A DNA stretch of 64,000 nucleotides from Madurella fahalii (taxonomy: Eukaryota; Ascomycota; Sordariomycetes; Sordariales), in assembly GCA_029876055.1 (NCBI GenBank), contig CM056874.1:8184001-8248000 (forward strand), written 5' to 3'. The position numbers and the translations under genes are program-made. Positions within the stretch are counted from its first letter, which is position 1. Each line of letters begins with the position of its first letter. The notes beneath the pieces were generated by a model that saw only the letters and a program-made list of their open reading frames with translations, was not told the DNA's origin and did no database searches. Positions 42,023 through 53,822 of this stretch are shown in pieces.

Positions 42023-42905
42023 CGTTTCTCTTTCTTCCACACCCTCGGGAAGAGGGTGTGTATGTGCCTGTGTGGACGTATGGGAAATGTATGCGGTAAA
42101 GGCGGCGGCAGAGCAAGGTTCAAGGAATCTACAGAGAGCCGATTGCCGATGCGATGCTTGCGTTGCGCAGAGGAAGGACAAGACAGGACAAGGCAGTCTA
42201 GGCAGGTAGGTCGTCTTCAACGAAGCCAAACTTCTCAGTCTCCCCTCGCGCGACCTCCAGCCCAACGATCCGTTTGTATATTCCCGACCAGTCCAAGGAA
42301 GAGCGCTAATTTATTGTGTTGTAAGAGCGATCAATCGCCTCCACGCACTCAAGACGTCTCGAATGTTGTTTCCAAAGACCGCGAGCGGGACCGATCATCC
42401 TGCGCGGCGCGAGGTGTTGACAGCTGCAAGCGAAAACTCGTCGGAAAAGAGCTCCTCAAGCTGTCAAGCGAACGATCGCATCAGGTCATCAAATGCTATC
42501 GTCCACAGAGTTGCGTAATTCCGTATGATGGCTGTTAGCAGCCTGTTCCTCGACGCCCGGCAAATGCAGTGGTGGTCGCCAAGGTTGGAAGAGGGCGAGG
42601 TTTGGGAAACTTTGTTCCAATTCAGCCTTGCAAGTTAGAACAATGGGGAGACGCGCCAGGGGCTTGAAAGCAAGCCTGCAGCCAGTGACGTGAAAGACGC
42701 AACCAGAAGCAGCACTAACTCATGGGCACGGACCCCTGACGCTTTGCGCGCCTGCGCTCTCATTGGTCTCCTCACGATAAGCTTATCGGCCGGCTCTCAG
42801 CCCACGCGGGCTAACATCCGAGCTTCCATCGATCCATTTTCTGGTCGCATCACCATCCCCCGAAGCTACTGAGATCCGCCAACAGGACCGCCGGTATCTA
42901 CGAAC
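42023..42905. other. Divergent promoter region of pta1 and coa3
   Basis: No supported coding sequence. The 192-codon plus frame at 41960-42538 is antisense to the symplekin first exon and has no domain. Confidence 0.5.
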
Positions 42906-43297
42906 ATGGCCGGGTAAGAATCCAGCGTCTTTACGAAAATGCAAGCATTCGCTTTCTAACCCCCCACCGGGTTCGCAGATTCCAGCAGTCCACCTACTAC
43001 GATAGGCGCCACCGCCAATCCCCGGCACTGATCCGCGCGCGACGGCCCTACCTCGTCAAGAACGCCGTGTTGGGTCTCACTCTTGCCACGATATCCGCCG
43101 GAATCTGTGCGTCCCCCATACAGTCGGAAACGAGCCACCTCTCTCTTAAAGCCAAACCAACCGCCTGCTAACATTGATTACCTCTCTTAGATGCCTACAC
43201 CCTTAACGCCATTGGCCAAGACGAGTTCGAGGATGTCAAGGTGCCCGATGCGCCCGTAAGGACTTCACCAGCATCTGCCCAAAACAGCAAATCATGA
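42906..43297 (+). CDS. coa3: Cytochrome c oxidase assembly factor 3 (Coa3)
   Basis: Exons 42906-42913, 42979-43106 and 43191-43297 give 80 residues. The first coding exon is only 8 nt (M-A and part of G). The matrix-side basic segment STYYDRRHRQSPALIRARRPYLVKN precedes one membrane span at about 31-48. The conserved IGQDEFEDVKVPDAP follows. This is the Coa3/CCDC56 pattern: a small inner-mitochondrial-membrane protein that, with Cox14, binds newly made Cox1 and controls its translation through Mss51. The C-terminus after VPDAP is uncertain. I read on to TGA 43295, but GTAAGG at 43256 could be a further donor. Confidence 0.85.
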
Positions 43298-43921
43298 AAT
43301 GAGCGAGCTAGTTCGGGAGACGAGGGGTCGCTGGGAGTGTTCTGGGATATAACTTTATGTATCGATCCACGCTGTATACAACGTTATAGGGGAAGGCGGG
43401 ACCATTGTACAACCCAACTCGGAGTTTTGGGGAGGCGCTGAGAAAGTCTTATTTTGATTTGTTTGATTCAAGAGCAACATAACGGAACGCTGCTATCTCA
43501 ACGAGATCGCAACTCGGTATCTCCGGAAATGGTGGCTGGCCTGATATCTGCCAAGGTATGATGCACTTAGCACAGCAAGGCTATTCCCAACCTGCCGTAT
43601 AAAGCCGTCATGTAGAAGAAGATTCCCCAATTGTACATATCCACACCTGCACACATACCCGATCTATATAGCATAGACAACCTAGGACACCAAATATCCA
43701 TGTCATGAGGGAAAAAGAAGAAACCCCGTCAATATTTGGGCGCTAGTGCTGAAACAAAAGAGCTAGATGACGAAGTCATCGCTTGAGCGTATAAGAAAAA
43801 ATAAGGATCAGCGCCTTCCGCCATGCCCCATGATATCTCCCATTGCCTGAAAACTCCGTTAAATCTAGATATGACCGCTGGTCCTCCAAAGAAATGAAGA
43901 TGAATGGATGGACGACGAATA
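43298..43921. other. Intergenic region between convergent genes
   Basis: AT-rich shared 3' flank of coa3 and dep1. No gene recognised. Confidence 0.55.
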
Positions 43922-46151
43922 TCAGGATGCATGTATGGCGGGCTCTCGCCTTAGCGCTTCAGAGCCCAGCTTTGACCCCTTGAGGACTTCCGGCGCCGCC
44001 GGTGAGTGGGTTTTCTGCAGCGGAACCGGCGAGTCACCGTTCAGAAGAGCAGATGTGCTCGAAGAGAATAACACCGGGGTTTGGTTGGAGTGCTTCCTCG
44101 GCCCTGACGATGAGCCCGCGTAGACGTGCGCTTCGCGCTGTGCTTGCTGACGCTGGATGTGATGCGAAGGATGATTCGGATTCGCCCATGGTGTCTGCTC
44201 GATGAACTGCTCTCCGGCCGCGCCAAGCCCCTGCCCAAAAGCGAGTGATGTCGTAAACTCCGGGCGGAAAGCTGATACTTGATTTGCAACTGGCCTGTGC
44301 ATCGGCTCGCGCGCACTCTGGAGGCATGTGTCAGGACGACTGCATGTGACCAAAACTAAGGCAAGGAGCGACGACTCACTTGGATAGCTTCGAGATCGGC
44401 CTCCAACTGCTCGTCAGAAGCACCATTGATTGATGGTGCGGCCGGGAAACCGACGTGCTTGGCAAAGCCCGAAAGCACTGACACCTCCTTGTTGTATGAC
44501 ACGGCATTCCTGATAGCCTGCCCTCTCGTGGCAGGGAAACGGATTCCGTAATCGGGTATAGTGTTGGCAGCCCGCCTGCGCTCTTGCTGAATGTCGTACC
44601 ATTCTTGGCCTAGTTCTTCGAGGGCTTTCTCCCTGGACTCGCGAACAGCCTGGTAGAACTGGGACATGATCTGCGCGCGCTCGGCAACTGCTCGGTGCCG
44701 GAGCACCGACAACTTGAATTGTAACTCAAGATTGCTGATTCTTATTTTCTCAGCCCGTCTCTCCTCCAGACACTGCAGCATGGCAAGGTATTCAGGATGG
44801 GTCGGGTTGTCGCTTGTGAGCATGGCCTCCTCCTGGTTAAGCTGCTCCAGCCGTTCCTGGTATAACCTACGCGAGGATTAGCGGCACTGCCACCCGGGGT
44901 TGACATGAGAATCACTTGCCGTTCCCGGAAACTGCTGAATTGCTTCTCGATGGCTACAAGCTCTTCCCAAGCGGCCTTTTTCCGTTCTACTGTACTGCAG
45001 TTAGCTAGAGCAAAGCCCAGATGGGAACACGATATTCTCATACGCTCTTCCTCATTCCTGTGTGCTGCCTCCGCCTCTTCGTCGATGTCTTCGGGGTGGT
45101 CATCCTCAGCCTGCGGTGTGGGCACTTCGAGACTATGGACATCGGCGTCTTCAGGCGGTTCATCCGGCGCTTCCTCCCTGCCGCCCGTTTCTTCAGGGCT
45201 TTTACTTTTTCGCTTCTTCGTTGGGCTGCGTTTCGCTTTCTTAGCCCTGCTAGACACGGCAACATCCTCTTCAACTGAGTCAGGCAGCTCCTCCTTGGCT
45301 TCAGCCGTGGCTGCCGCCTCATCGTGATCATCTTCCTCTGCTGTGTGGTCCCCGCTTTGAGCGTTTGTTGAGACTCCCTCGTCATCGGCTAGGGCTATAT
45401 CGTCGGCCGGGAACACACGATCGGTGGCGTCAATCGAGCCGGCCCGTTTCTTTACGGGCTGCTCGGATTCCGAATTCTCGGCTAGCACAGACCGTTTCCG
45501 TTTCCGTGACTCAATCGAGTTTTTCCTCGTCAGCTGTGAGGTTTCTGAATCGGTCGAGGAACTGACTAGGCCCTTCTTGACGAGCGTGGGCGATCGCAGC
45601 TCTGGTTCTTTGACCGGGTCGAGCTCAGGATCGCTAGACGCCATCGAGACGTCGTCATCGTTGTCTTCCTCCGCTTCAGAAGCGGAATTTTGAGCGCTAT
45701 TCGCACCCTCGGCTTCTATGCCAGCCTGGAGCAGCTGCTGGAGCTTGCTCGGGCTGCGTTCGAAAACTCTGTCCCGGCGGGCGGTGAATCGTCGATGTCC
45801 AGCGTCGTCGCTCACCGTGTTTACAATGTCGCGCGTGGCGCCATTTTTTGGAGGAGTGTCATAGAGTCGTTCGGTCTCGGCTTCCGAGTCATTGATGTCC
45901 ACCTCAGACAGCTTGCTGTCGTCGTCCGACTCAGAGGCAGCGTCCGAGTCCGCGTCGCCGTCAATCCCGTTCCGTTTCGGCGTTCCGTGCATGATGCTGT
46001 GATCGCGCATATCCATATCCGCCTCTTCGACGTCTGCGTCCTTGTCTTCAACATCGCTGAGCGGGCTCGAGAGGTTGCTGGGACTGTTGTCCAGCAGGGG
46101 CGGGGGAGGGCTCGAAAGTGCCAAAGGCGGCGCCGTATCACCCGTGGCCAT
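43922..46151 (-). CDS. dep1: Dep1/Sds3-like subunit of the Rpd3L histone deacetylase complex
   Basis: Exons 46151-45044, 44989-44920, 44866-44380 and 44317-43922 give 686 residues. The first 370 residues are highly acidic and Ser-rich (SDVEDKDADVEEADMD and similar) with basic nuclear-localisation-like patches (KRKRS, KKRKSKS). Then comes the Sds3-like domain: ERKKAAWEELVAIEKQFSSF, RERLYQERLEQLNQEEAML, PTHPEYLAMLQCLEERR, with a long helical region to about residue 550. The tail is Ser/Pro-rich. The domain tethers subunits to Sin3-Rpd3 complexes that deacetylate promoter histones. Intron 2 (44867-44919) needs the GC donor GCAAGT. The GT two codons later breaks the frame, while the GC join gives the conserved FRERLYQERL. 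Transcribed divergently from nop12. Confidence 0.9.
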
Positions 46152-46902
46152 CGTAGACCATGCGATTCGTTAAGCGTAATCGGTAATACTGCGCTGATAA
46201 CGTTGTGAAAAGTTGCGGGTGAAGAAGGGAAAGCCGCGCAAAATTGGTCACGATCGATTCCACGAAGCGGGCAGCTTCACACCGGCACTAGGTTGCGCGA
46301 CCGACAAGAGTGGAACGAGGGTAAATCCCAAGACAAAAATAGGGCATGCCAATGGAGACAGTGAATGAGAATCCACTGCCGCTGTCGGTTCGGCAGAGTT
46401 TCGTCCTGGGGACGTCGCGAGAACAAGGTGCGAAGTTTGGTGGTGGTGTCTTGCGAGAAGCCGGAGAGCGACGCCAGAGCAGCTGGAGGGAGCACAAATG
46501 GGGGACGGGCAACTGCTGGCGGCTCTTTGCCTGCCCGCCTGCCCGATTTCCTGCCGCTACGTATAGCGGTCAAACGCGGCAGTATCTGATAAGGTGCGAT
46601 AAGCGAATTTTCGGCGCCGGTCCCCACATCTGCTGCAGGCTGGGGAAGGAAGCTGTCGATTCTCCATCTGTTGCCGACCGAAACTAAAAAAGAAGAAAAA
46701 AATTAGAAAGAGAACTACTCGGGATTTTTGAAGGAGAGGGCTTTTGGACGGTGTTGCTGTGTCACTCTCACACTTATCCGGTCCAGAAACATCTCATACG
46801 CCTGCGTTGGAGCTGTCTCCCACATCCCAGGTCTCCCACTCTCCTTGTTCCCTGGCGATCCCAAGCTTCAGCTCTGCGCGTCGGCGCATATCGTTCGGCA
46901 AG
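46152..46902. other. Divergent promoter region of dep1 and nop12
   Basis: 750 bases without a supported gene. Open frames here run into the first exon of nop12 but begin without domain content. Confidence 0.5.
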
Positions 46903-48913
46903 ATGGCAAAGGAGTACGGAGCGAACCGTTCATCCCGGTGTCTCGTCCAATTGATGGCTAACTTTGTTTTCCCTAGCAAATCTCTCCTGTCTGCGTCATC
47001 CAAAGCGATCGACCCCGCCTTGGCAGCTTTATTCTCCGAGAGTGTGAGTCGCAACCTTTATTGATTAGTGTGGCTGTTAACGTGGCCCTAGGCTGGAACG
47101 GTCAAAGTACCTCCCAAATCACGGTACACGGAATTACTCCCGAAGAAGACTAGAACGGCACCGGAAGACGACGAAGACGAAGGGGACATCTCGGAATCCG
47201 AGGTAGCAGAAGACTCTAATGAAGAGTCCGGAGAGGAATCGGACGGGGAGTCTGATATCGAGAGCTCAGGGAACGAGAAAGAGTCATATTCTGACGATGA
47301 AGAGTCCGAGGCTGAAGGCGCTAGCGACACTTCCAGCGTGGATGAGGAGGCTGAAGCGGCCGACGTTTTAGAGGCCATCGTCTCTCGTGGAACATCTCAG
47401 GATGAAGGGCGCAAGCGGAAACGGAAGCATCATGATGACGAGAATCTTGAGACCAACTACCTCGAACGCTTAGCGAACGAAGAAGAACCGTCTGGGAAGC
47501 GTCGCAAAGGAGACTCGGACAAACAAGCATTGGCCGCAGAAGGCCAAAATGGCGCCGCTAAGGATGACGATGCAGATGAAGATGACGACAAGTCATCAGG
47601 AGACGAGGTGCCGGTTCACGAATCCCTATCCGTCGATCCCGCCGTATCTGAGCTAGAAAAGGCGAATCGCACTGTCTTCCTCAGCAATGTTTCCGTCGAG
47701 GCGATCACGTCACGCAAGGCCAAGAAGATGCTCTTGAACCATCTTGCATCTATCCTGGACAAAAAAGCGGCCCCCCAACAGAAGGTAGAATCTATACGAT
47801 TCCGTTCGACCGCCTTCTCGACGACAGCCATCCCGAAACGCGCGGCGTATATCAAAAAGTCGCTGTTAGAGGCAACCACAAAGTCCACAAACGCTTACGC
47901 CGTCTATAGCACCACTGCAGCGGCGCGACTCGCGGTAGCGCAACTCAACGGCACTGTGATCCTAGATCGGCATCTCAGGGTCGACAGCGTGGCTCACCCA
48001 TCACCTGTTGACCACCGCCGCTGCGTATTCGTCGGCAATCTGGGATTTGTAGATGACGAGACGGTGCTCAACGTCAAAGTTGACGAAGAAGGCAAGCAAG
48101 CAACAGAGAAGAGGAAGCGGACCAAGACGCCGATGGACGTCGAGGAGGGACTATGGCGGGTCTTCAGCAAAGAAGCAGGCAGAGTCGAGAGCGTCCGCGT
48201 CGTAAGGGACGCCACTACCCGCGTCGGCAAGGGCATCGCCTATGTCCAATTCTACGTAAGCCCGCGCCATCCCTTTCCGTCCAACGTTTGCCACTAACAA
48301 GGAACCCCAGGACGCAAACGATGTCGAATCAGCCATCCTCCTAAACGGCAAGAAATTTCCCCCGATGCTTCCGCGCGAGCTTCGCGTCAGCCGCTGCAAG
48401 GCACCTCACAAGACGGCTAGAGCGATGGAAGCCCGCCAGGGCAAAGCCGGGCCTCCAGCCAATCGCAAGGACAACAAGAAGAAGACGAAGAAGGCAACCA
48501 CCGACGGCAGCACAGCAGAGTACGTCCCCAAGCTCTCAGCCGAGGCACAAACCCTCGCCGGCCGTGCAGGCAAACTCCTTGGGCGGTTTGGCGCCGCGCA
48601 ATTATTCGGCAACGGCAAGTCCGGTAAGAAGAGGAGTGAGAAGCGGGAGCGAGATAACAAACGGAACCACCACGACCGCCAGGCCGGCCCTCCGTCAGAA
48701 GGGAGGGAAAAGACAATCAAGCCCCCAGAGGACTTCGTCTTTGAAGGCCGCCGCGCAAGCGCCAAGGACGGCAGGCCCAAGGACCTCAAGTTCAAGGGTC
48801 GCAGCGGCAAGGGCAAGGTGCACAAGAAGACCAAGACGAAGGGCAGGGGCGCGGTCCGCGCTGCCAAGTGGAGGGCGACGCAGAAGGGCGGGGAAGGCTC
48901 CAGTTCCAAGTAA
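46903..48913 (+). CDS. nop12: Nucleolar protein 12 (Nop12), RRM protein of 60S biogenesis
   Basis: Exons 46903-46913, 46977-47043, 47092-48255 and 48311-48913 give 614 residues. After MAKDKSLLSASSKAIDP comes a long acidic Ser/Glu/Asp region with a basic KRKRKHH patch. RRM1 starts near residue 218 (RTVFLSNVS). RRM2 starts near 336 (RCVFVGNLGF, later RVVRDATTRVGKGIAYVQFY across intron 3). The C-terminus is Lys/Arg-rich (KVHKKTKTKGRG), typical for nucleolar targeting. Nop12 binds pre-rRNA and is needed for 5.8S/25S maturation, especially in the cold in yeast. Intron 1 (46914-46976) is 63 nt and stop-free, so the frame also runs through it, but GCTAAC plus TTTTCCCTAG marks it as an intron. The first coding exon is 11 nt. 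Confidence 0.92.
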
Positions 48914-49612
48914 AACGGTTGTACATGTTGTGTGCCTGAGGTGATAATAGACGGTGCACTGTATCAGTTTTGACTGCAGGATACCGTCTAAGCATGGAGA
49001 AGTTGGAAAAATAGTACATACCTTAAACAACTGCTGCTGCTCCTTGCCATCGCAACTCGCTGCGTAGAGCCCCTGCTTCAGTGTAAGGGCTATCCGCCCC
49101 ATGATAGACATGGTATCACATCCAAGCCCAGCACGATTGCAGGCACCGTGCACTTGTTATGCAAGTTGAAATAGCACGCCCGGCGTTCTGATAGTTCTTC
49201 CAACGGCGACAACGAGAATGGTATCCTTTACTAGGCTCTACTAACACGCGCGCAAACGAAACTGAAGCTCAAACAACAACCTCTACAGGAGCAGACATCA
49301 GAAAACGGATACGCTCCCCTGGTCGCTTTGATCGCCAAAACCCCGTATCCACATTTACTATCTCAGAAATAAAGGGGGCAACAGCAGTTAAAACAGACTT
49401 TTGCTAGGGGGGATTATCTTCGGAGTCTCGCAGCAAGAAAAAAATGTCCATCAACGCATTCATGCCCCTTTCCGCGGTTCCAAGGCACCGCCGTATAATA
49501 CCCGTTAGACTGCCAAAATGGTGAAGAATGTAGCAAGATCGCAGCCGGAGGTTTCGTAGATGGAAACCCCAGCATCGTACCTGCTCACGGCAGCCACCGG
49601 GGTACGAGCTGC
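48914..49612. other. Intergenic region between convergent genes
   Basis: Shared 3' flank of nop12 and alpha-tubulin. No gene seen. Confidence 0.55.
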
Positions 49613-51556
49613 TCAGTACTCAACCTCACCCTCCTCAGGCTCAAACGAGTCGGCAGCAACCTCCTCGTAGTCTTTCTCGAGCGCCGCCAGGTCCTCACGG
49701 GCCTCGCTGAACTCGCCTTCCTCCATACCCTCGCCGACATACCAGTGGACAAAGGCGCGCTTGCTGTACATGAGGTCAAACTTGTAGTCCAGACGCGACC
49801 AGGCCTCGGCAATGGCTGTCGTGTTGGACAACATCGAGACGGAGCGGTCGACCGAGGCGAGCCCGCCATCCTGGGGCGACGCAGTGGGGACGGCAACGGG
49901 TTTCTGGTAGTTGATGCCGATCTTAAAACCGGTCGGGCACCACTCGACCAGGTTGAACGAGGCCTTGGACTTGAGCGCCGCAACGGCAGCGCTGCAGTCG
50001 CGGTGGACAACGTCGCCACGGTACAGGAGGGCGACGGCCATGTATTTGCCCTTGCGGGGGTCGCAGACGACCATTTGGTTGTTTGGCTCGAAGCCTGGGA
50101 GGAGAATGTCAGTCATAACCCGCTAACTGAGCATCTGGTCATAACATTGGCGCTTACATTGGAAGGTCAAGTCGGAGACCTTGAAGCTCTCGTGAGCGCT
50201 CTTGGCAGCCGAGATGACGGGGGCATAGCTGATCAGAGGGTAGTGAATACGGGGGTACGGGACCAGGTTGGTCTGGAACTCGTTCAGATCGACGTTCAGG
50301 GCACCGTCGAATCGCAGGGACGAGGTGATGGATGATACGACCTGGGCGATCAGGCGGTTGAGGTGCTCGTAGCTCGGCCGGGGGATATCCAGATTCCGGC
50401 GGCAGATGTCGTACACGGCCTCATTGTCGACCAGGAAAGTGCAGTCGGAGTTCTCAATGGTGCTATGGGTAGAGAGAACGGCATTGTATGGCTCAACAAC
50501 GGCGGTCGAGACCCTCGGGGCCGGGTAGACGGTGAACTCGAGCTTGCACTTCTTGCCGTAGTCAGTCGATAGACGCTCGAGGAGAAGCGCACCGAAACCG
50601 GAGCCTGTGCCACCACCGAATGAGTGGAAGATCAGGAAGCCCTGGAGGGAGTTGCAGTTGTCTACATCACCGCGTCAGATATGTGCCGCGTAAAAGCCCC
50701 GAGGCAAGGAATACTTACCGGCGACACGGCGGATGCGGTCGATAACATTGTCAATCATCTCCTTGCCAATGGTGTAGTGGCCACGAGCATAGTTGTTGGC
50801 AGCATCCTCCTTCCCGCTGATCAGCAGCTCTGGATGGAAGAGCTGGCGGTAGTCGCCGGTGCGGATCTCATCGATCGGGGAAGGGTCGAGATCGACGAAG
50901 ATGGAGCGGGGGACGTATTTGCCGTTGCTCGTCTCGGTGAAGAAGGTCTCGAATGAACCAGCATCGCCGACGTCCTGGGCATTAGGATCCGGGCGGCCAT
51001 CAGCTCCGAGGCCGTGCTCGAGGAGGTATCTAGAAGCAATCGGTTAGAGTAGAGTGCAGGCATGAAATAAGAGCGGTGTGGACTCACAGCTCCCAGGCGC
51101 TATTACCGAGCTGGGTACCAGCCTGGCCCAAATGGAGATGAAGAACCTGATTACAGCGATGTCAGCACTCCGGACCTTTGGTATCGTCGGATCGATCTCG
51201 GGTTGCAAAACGCCATGCTCAGCGAGCTCGTCGAGCTGTCGAGCTAAGCTCTGGCAAGCTACTGCCTGCTGTGGCAACGATCGACGCGGAAAAAAAAAAA
51301 TAATAATAAAAGTAAAAGGAAATTCGTCGGTGTTGAAAAAGAGGACTGGTGTAGTGGTGAAATATGCTGTAGGGTACGACTTGGAATGAGATTGTTTAGG
51401 TCATTGCCAATATCTACAACTCCGACAATGTTGACATGTTCGTCACGGTGGACCCGCATAGAGAATGTGCAGGACATGAAGCAATCGCGGAGCCTGGGTT
51501 TATGCGTGCCAAATGCCAAAGAATAACAACAACGGTGGTCTTACCTCGCCTCTCAT
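49613..51556 (-). CDS. Tubulin alpha chain (second fungal alpha type)
   Basis: Exons 51556-51545 (four codons, MRGE), 51146-51088, 51029-50719, 50661-50158 and 50094-49613 give 455 residues. The tubulin GTP-binding motif GGGTGSG is intact, as are the M-loop region and the acidic tail ending EEGEVEY. The terminal Tyr is the residue subject to detyrosination in other eukaryotes. The N-terminus VLHLHLGQAGTQLGNSAWELYLLEHGL distinguishes this from the other fungal alpha isotype, whose start is closer to the animal form. It forms heterodimers with beta-tubulin for microtubules. Intron 1 (51147-51544) is 398 nt, by far the longest recognised here, as often seen in fungal tubulin genes. Confidence 0.95.
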
Positions 51557-53033
51557 CTTGACTGTATGTGTCGAAAATAGAGGTTCCGGCGATATTCGGA
51601 ATCGAAGCGGAGCAGATGAGCGCGCAGCGCGGAGTGAGTGCAGCAGACGGAGGGAGAAAGTCGGTCGGACCGTGAAATTTGCGGAGAGGTGAATGAAGTT
51701 CTGTGTTGCTTGCCCGGCGTGGAGATCTGTGTGGGTCGCGCGATGCAGGGAGGGGCAGACTCGTGGGTCCGATTTGTTGACACTTCAGTGTCCGAAGTAC
51801 AGGAGACTTGATTCGCCAGCAAAGAAACCGCTATGTAAAAGTTACAGTACATTAGAGCGCCAGTGCACCAGAGGGCGAGTTTGCTGTGCTGCCCCGCACT
51901 TGGTCCCCTCAGTGCCTCACCCTCACCGCTCGGTTGCCCCAGTCCTGGACCGTGCATCCCGCCAGGGGTCTGTCCCTCGGCCGGCACAGACCAACCAAGC
52001 AAAAGTTGGGCGATGCAAGGAACGGGAACGGACCTACCCGATGTCAGAACCCAAGTGAGCCGGATCCAGCGAGCGACCAGGTTGCCTATCACGGTACAGC
52101 TCAGGGCTTGGCTTGAAGCATGATATTTACACCACCACTATGCTGCGGTGTTGTGAGGAGCGTCGTTTCTGAGACTGGGCATCGGTGTGTCTGCAGGCTC
52201 CGAAAGCCCACTAGTGGAGAGTGCGCCGCGAAGCAATTCTCGACGTTTGGTGCGCACGTCATCGAATTCAACCATTTCCGCTTATGGGAAGCCTGAAATG
52301 AAAAGAATGGCTACGCGGCGAGGCGTACTATGTCTTATCGAGTCCAGCGCGTTTTGGGGCGAATGGATTCAAGCACGGATTCAAGAGCGCATTGCAAGCA
52401 CGCCGTAGCCGGGCAAGACTTCCGTCTCATAATAGGGACAGAAGCCATTTTCCGAGTAGGGTTTATTTGACATTGACGTTGGCAGAGGAGCTAAGGAAGG
52501 GCTGGGACGCTTTGTTCAGAGACAAGTAGAGGACCCGCGATCCTAGAAACCAGTTACTCGTCCTGCCGTCTCCATGTGGCTCCCTGTATAACAACTGACT
52601 TCCATCCTTCGGCACAACCACAACAGCTCATGGTTCGGCATGGAGGTTTTGAAACGAGTGTCGATAACAGATTGAGCACCTGACAGACGGGAAGCAGCAG
52701 GGGAGCGCTGTATACAACATCATGCTGCATCATGCATCCGGTGTGGTGTATCAACCTATCAAACTGCTGGACACACAAACAACGATCCACAGCACTCAAA
52801 TCACACAACGACGAGTAGATCTCAGAGATTAAGGGTATCCCATTTTGCAACAACAAATCCTCCCTCCTCCCTGCGCTACTAAACCACGCCACAACTACAA
52901 GATACCGCCCATGCAGCCCCCGTCATGTTCTCATCCGATTAAATCAACAATCATTCTCATTCTGCACGGTAAACAAAACCCGTTCCATAAACTTTGACCA
53001 ACTAACTAAAAGCACATGGAGCTAACGCCTTTC
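51557..53033. other. 1.5 kb gene-free region
   Basis: Promoter of alpha-tubulin and 3' flank of the GPI-anchored protein gene. Frames at 51553-52092 (minus) and 51693-52058 (plus) are mutually antisense and domain-free. Confidence 0.5.
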
Positions 53034-53822
53034 TTACAGGGCAAGAACAGCCATGGCAACACCACCAAGCAGGGCAAAGGAGCCAGCGGCGACCGAAGCA
53101 ACACCGTTGGTGGCGATGCTGGTAGTAGAGGATGAGGTGGTGGACGGGGGCTGCTGAGTAACGACGGTAGTGATGGTCGATCGCGAGGCAGTGGAAGTGG
53201 TCGACAGGTTGCCGCGGATAGTGGACGAGCTGATGGTTGGGGTCACGGTAGCTGTGGCCTCCGAGGAGCCGCTCCCAGTGCGCGTGACAGTCTCGGTCTC
53301 GGTCTCGGTCTCACTAGCGGTGGTGATGGCACTCGACGAGGACGAGGACGAGGACGAGGATGTGTCGTCATCCTCATCGTCGCTGTCGTCGGCGCTGGGA
53401 ATGATCTGGAAGGGGAAGCCGTACTGGAAGACCGACACGTCATCCTCTAGAGTGATCATGATCCCGTAGGTATCGAGGTCGCCAAGCGCCTCATCGACTG
53501 TCCAGCTGTACGAGCCAGTAGAGCCATCAACACCGGCTATCGTCATTGGTGGTTAGTCGGATTTGCATGTTGCTAATAGGTCACGTGCTGGTGTCTCACC
53601 TGCGATCGTGTCAACAACGCTCAGGGTGGCCGGGGTGGCTCCACCGAGGAGGCCGATCACGATGGTGCCGGGGTAGTCGGCATTCGGCTGCCACACGATC
53701 TCGTATGTCGATCCCGCGGGGACCTGCTCCCCCTCCGCGGGCTGGGTGATGGCGTGGAAGCCAGCGACCTGAGCAAGCGCGGCGTTCGCCAGCGCGAGGA
53801 CGGTTGCGAGAGTGAACTGCAT
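53034..53822 (-). CDS. GPI-anchored Ser/Thr-rich cell-surface protein (Kre9/Knh1-like N-domain)
   Basis: Exons 53822-53600 and 53536-53034 give 241 residues. A signal peptide (MQFTLATVLALANAALA) is followed by a beta-rich domain of about 90 residues (GFHAITQPAEGEQVPAGSTY, IVWQPNADYPGTIVIGLLGG, YGIMITLEDDVSVFQYGFPF). It resembles the Ig-like N-domain of Kre9/Knh1 wall proteins. After DDSDDEDDD comes a run of ten Ser and a Ser/Thr stalk (TASETETETETVTRTGS) suited to O-mannosylation. It ends in a small-residue site plus hydrophobic tail (ASVAAGSFALLGGVAMAVLAL), a GPI-attachment signal. Expected at the plasma membrane or cell wall; role probably structural or in beta-glucan assembly. ATG 53822 is preferred over one five codons upstream because it gives a clean signal peptide. 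Confidence 0.87.

Noticed and set aside
41960..42538. 192-codon plus-strand frame overlapping the symplekin start
   Set aside because: Antisense to symplekin exon 1 and its promoter; composition is that of a shadow frame.
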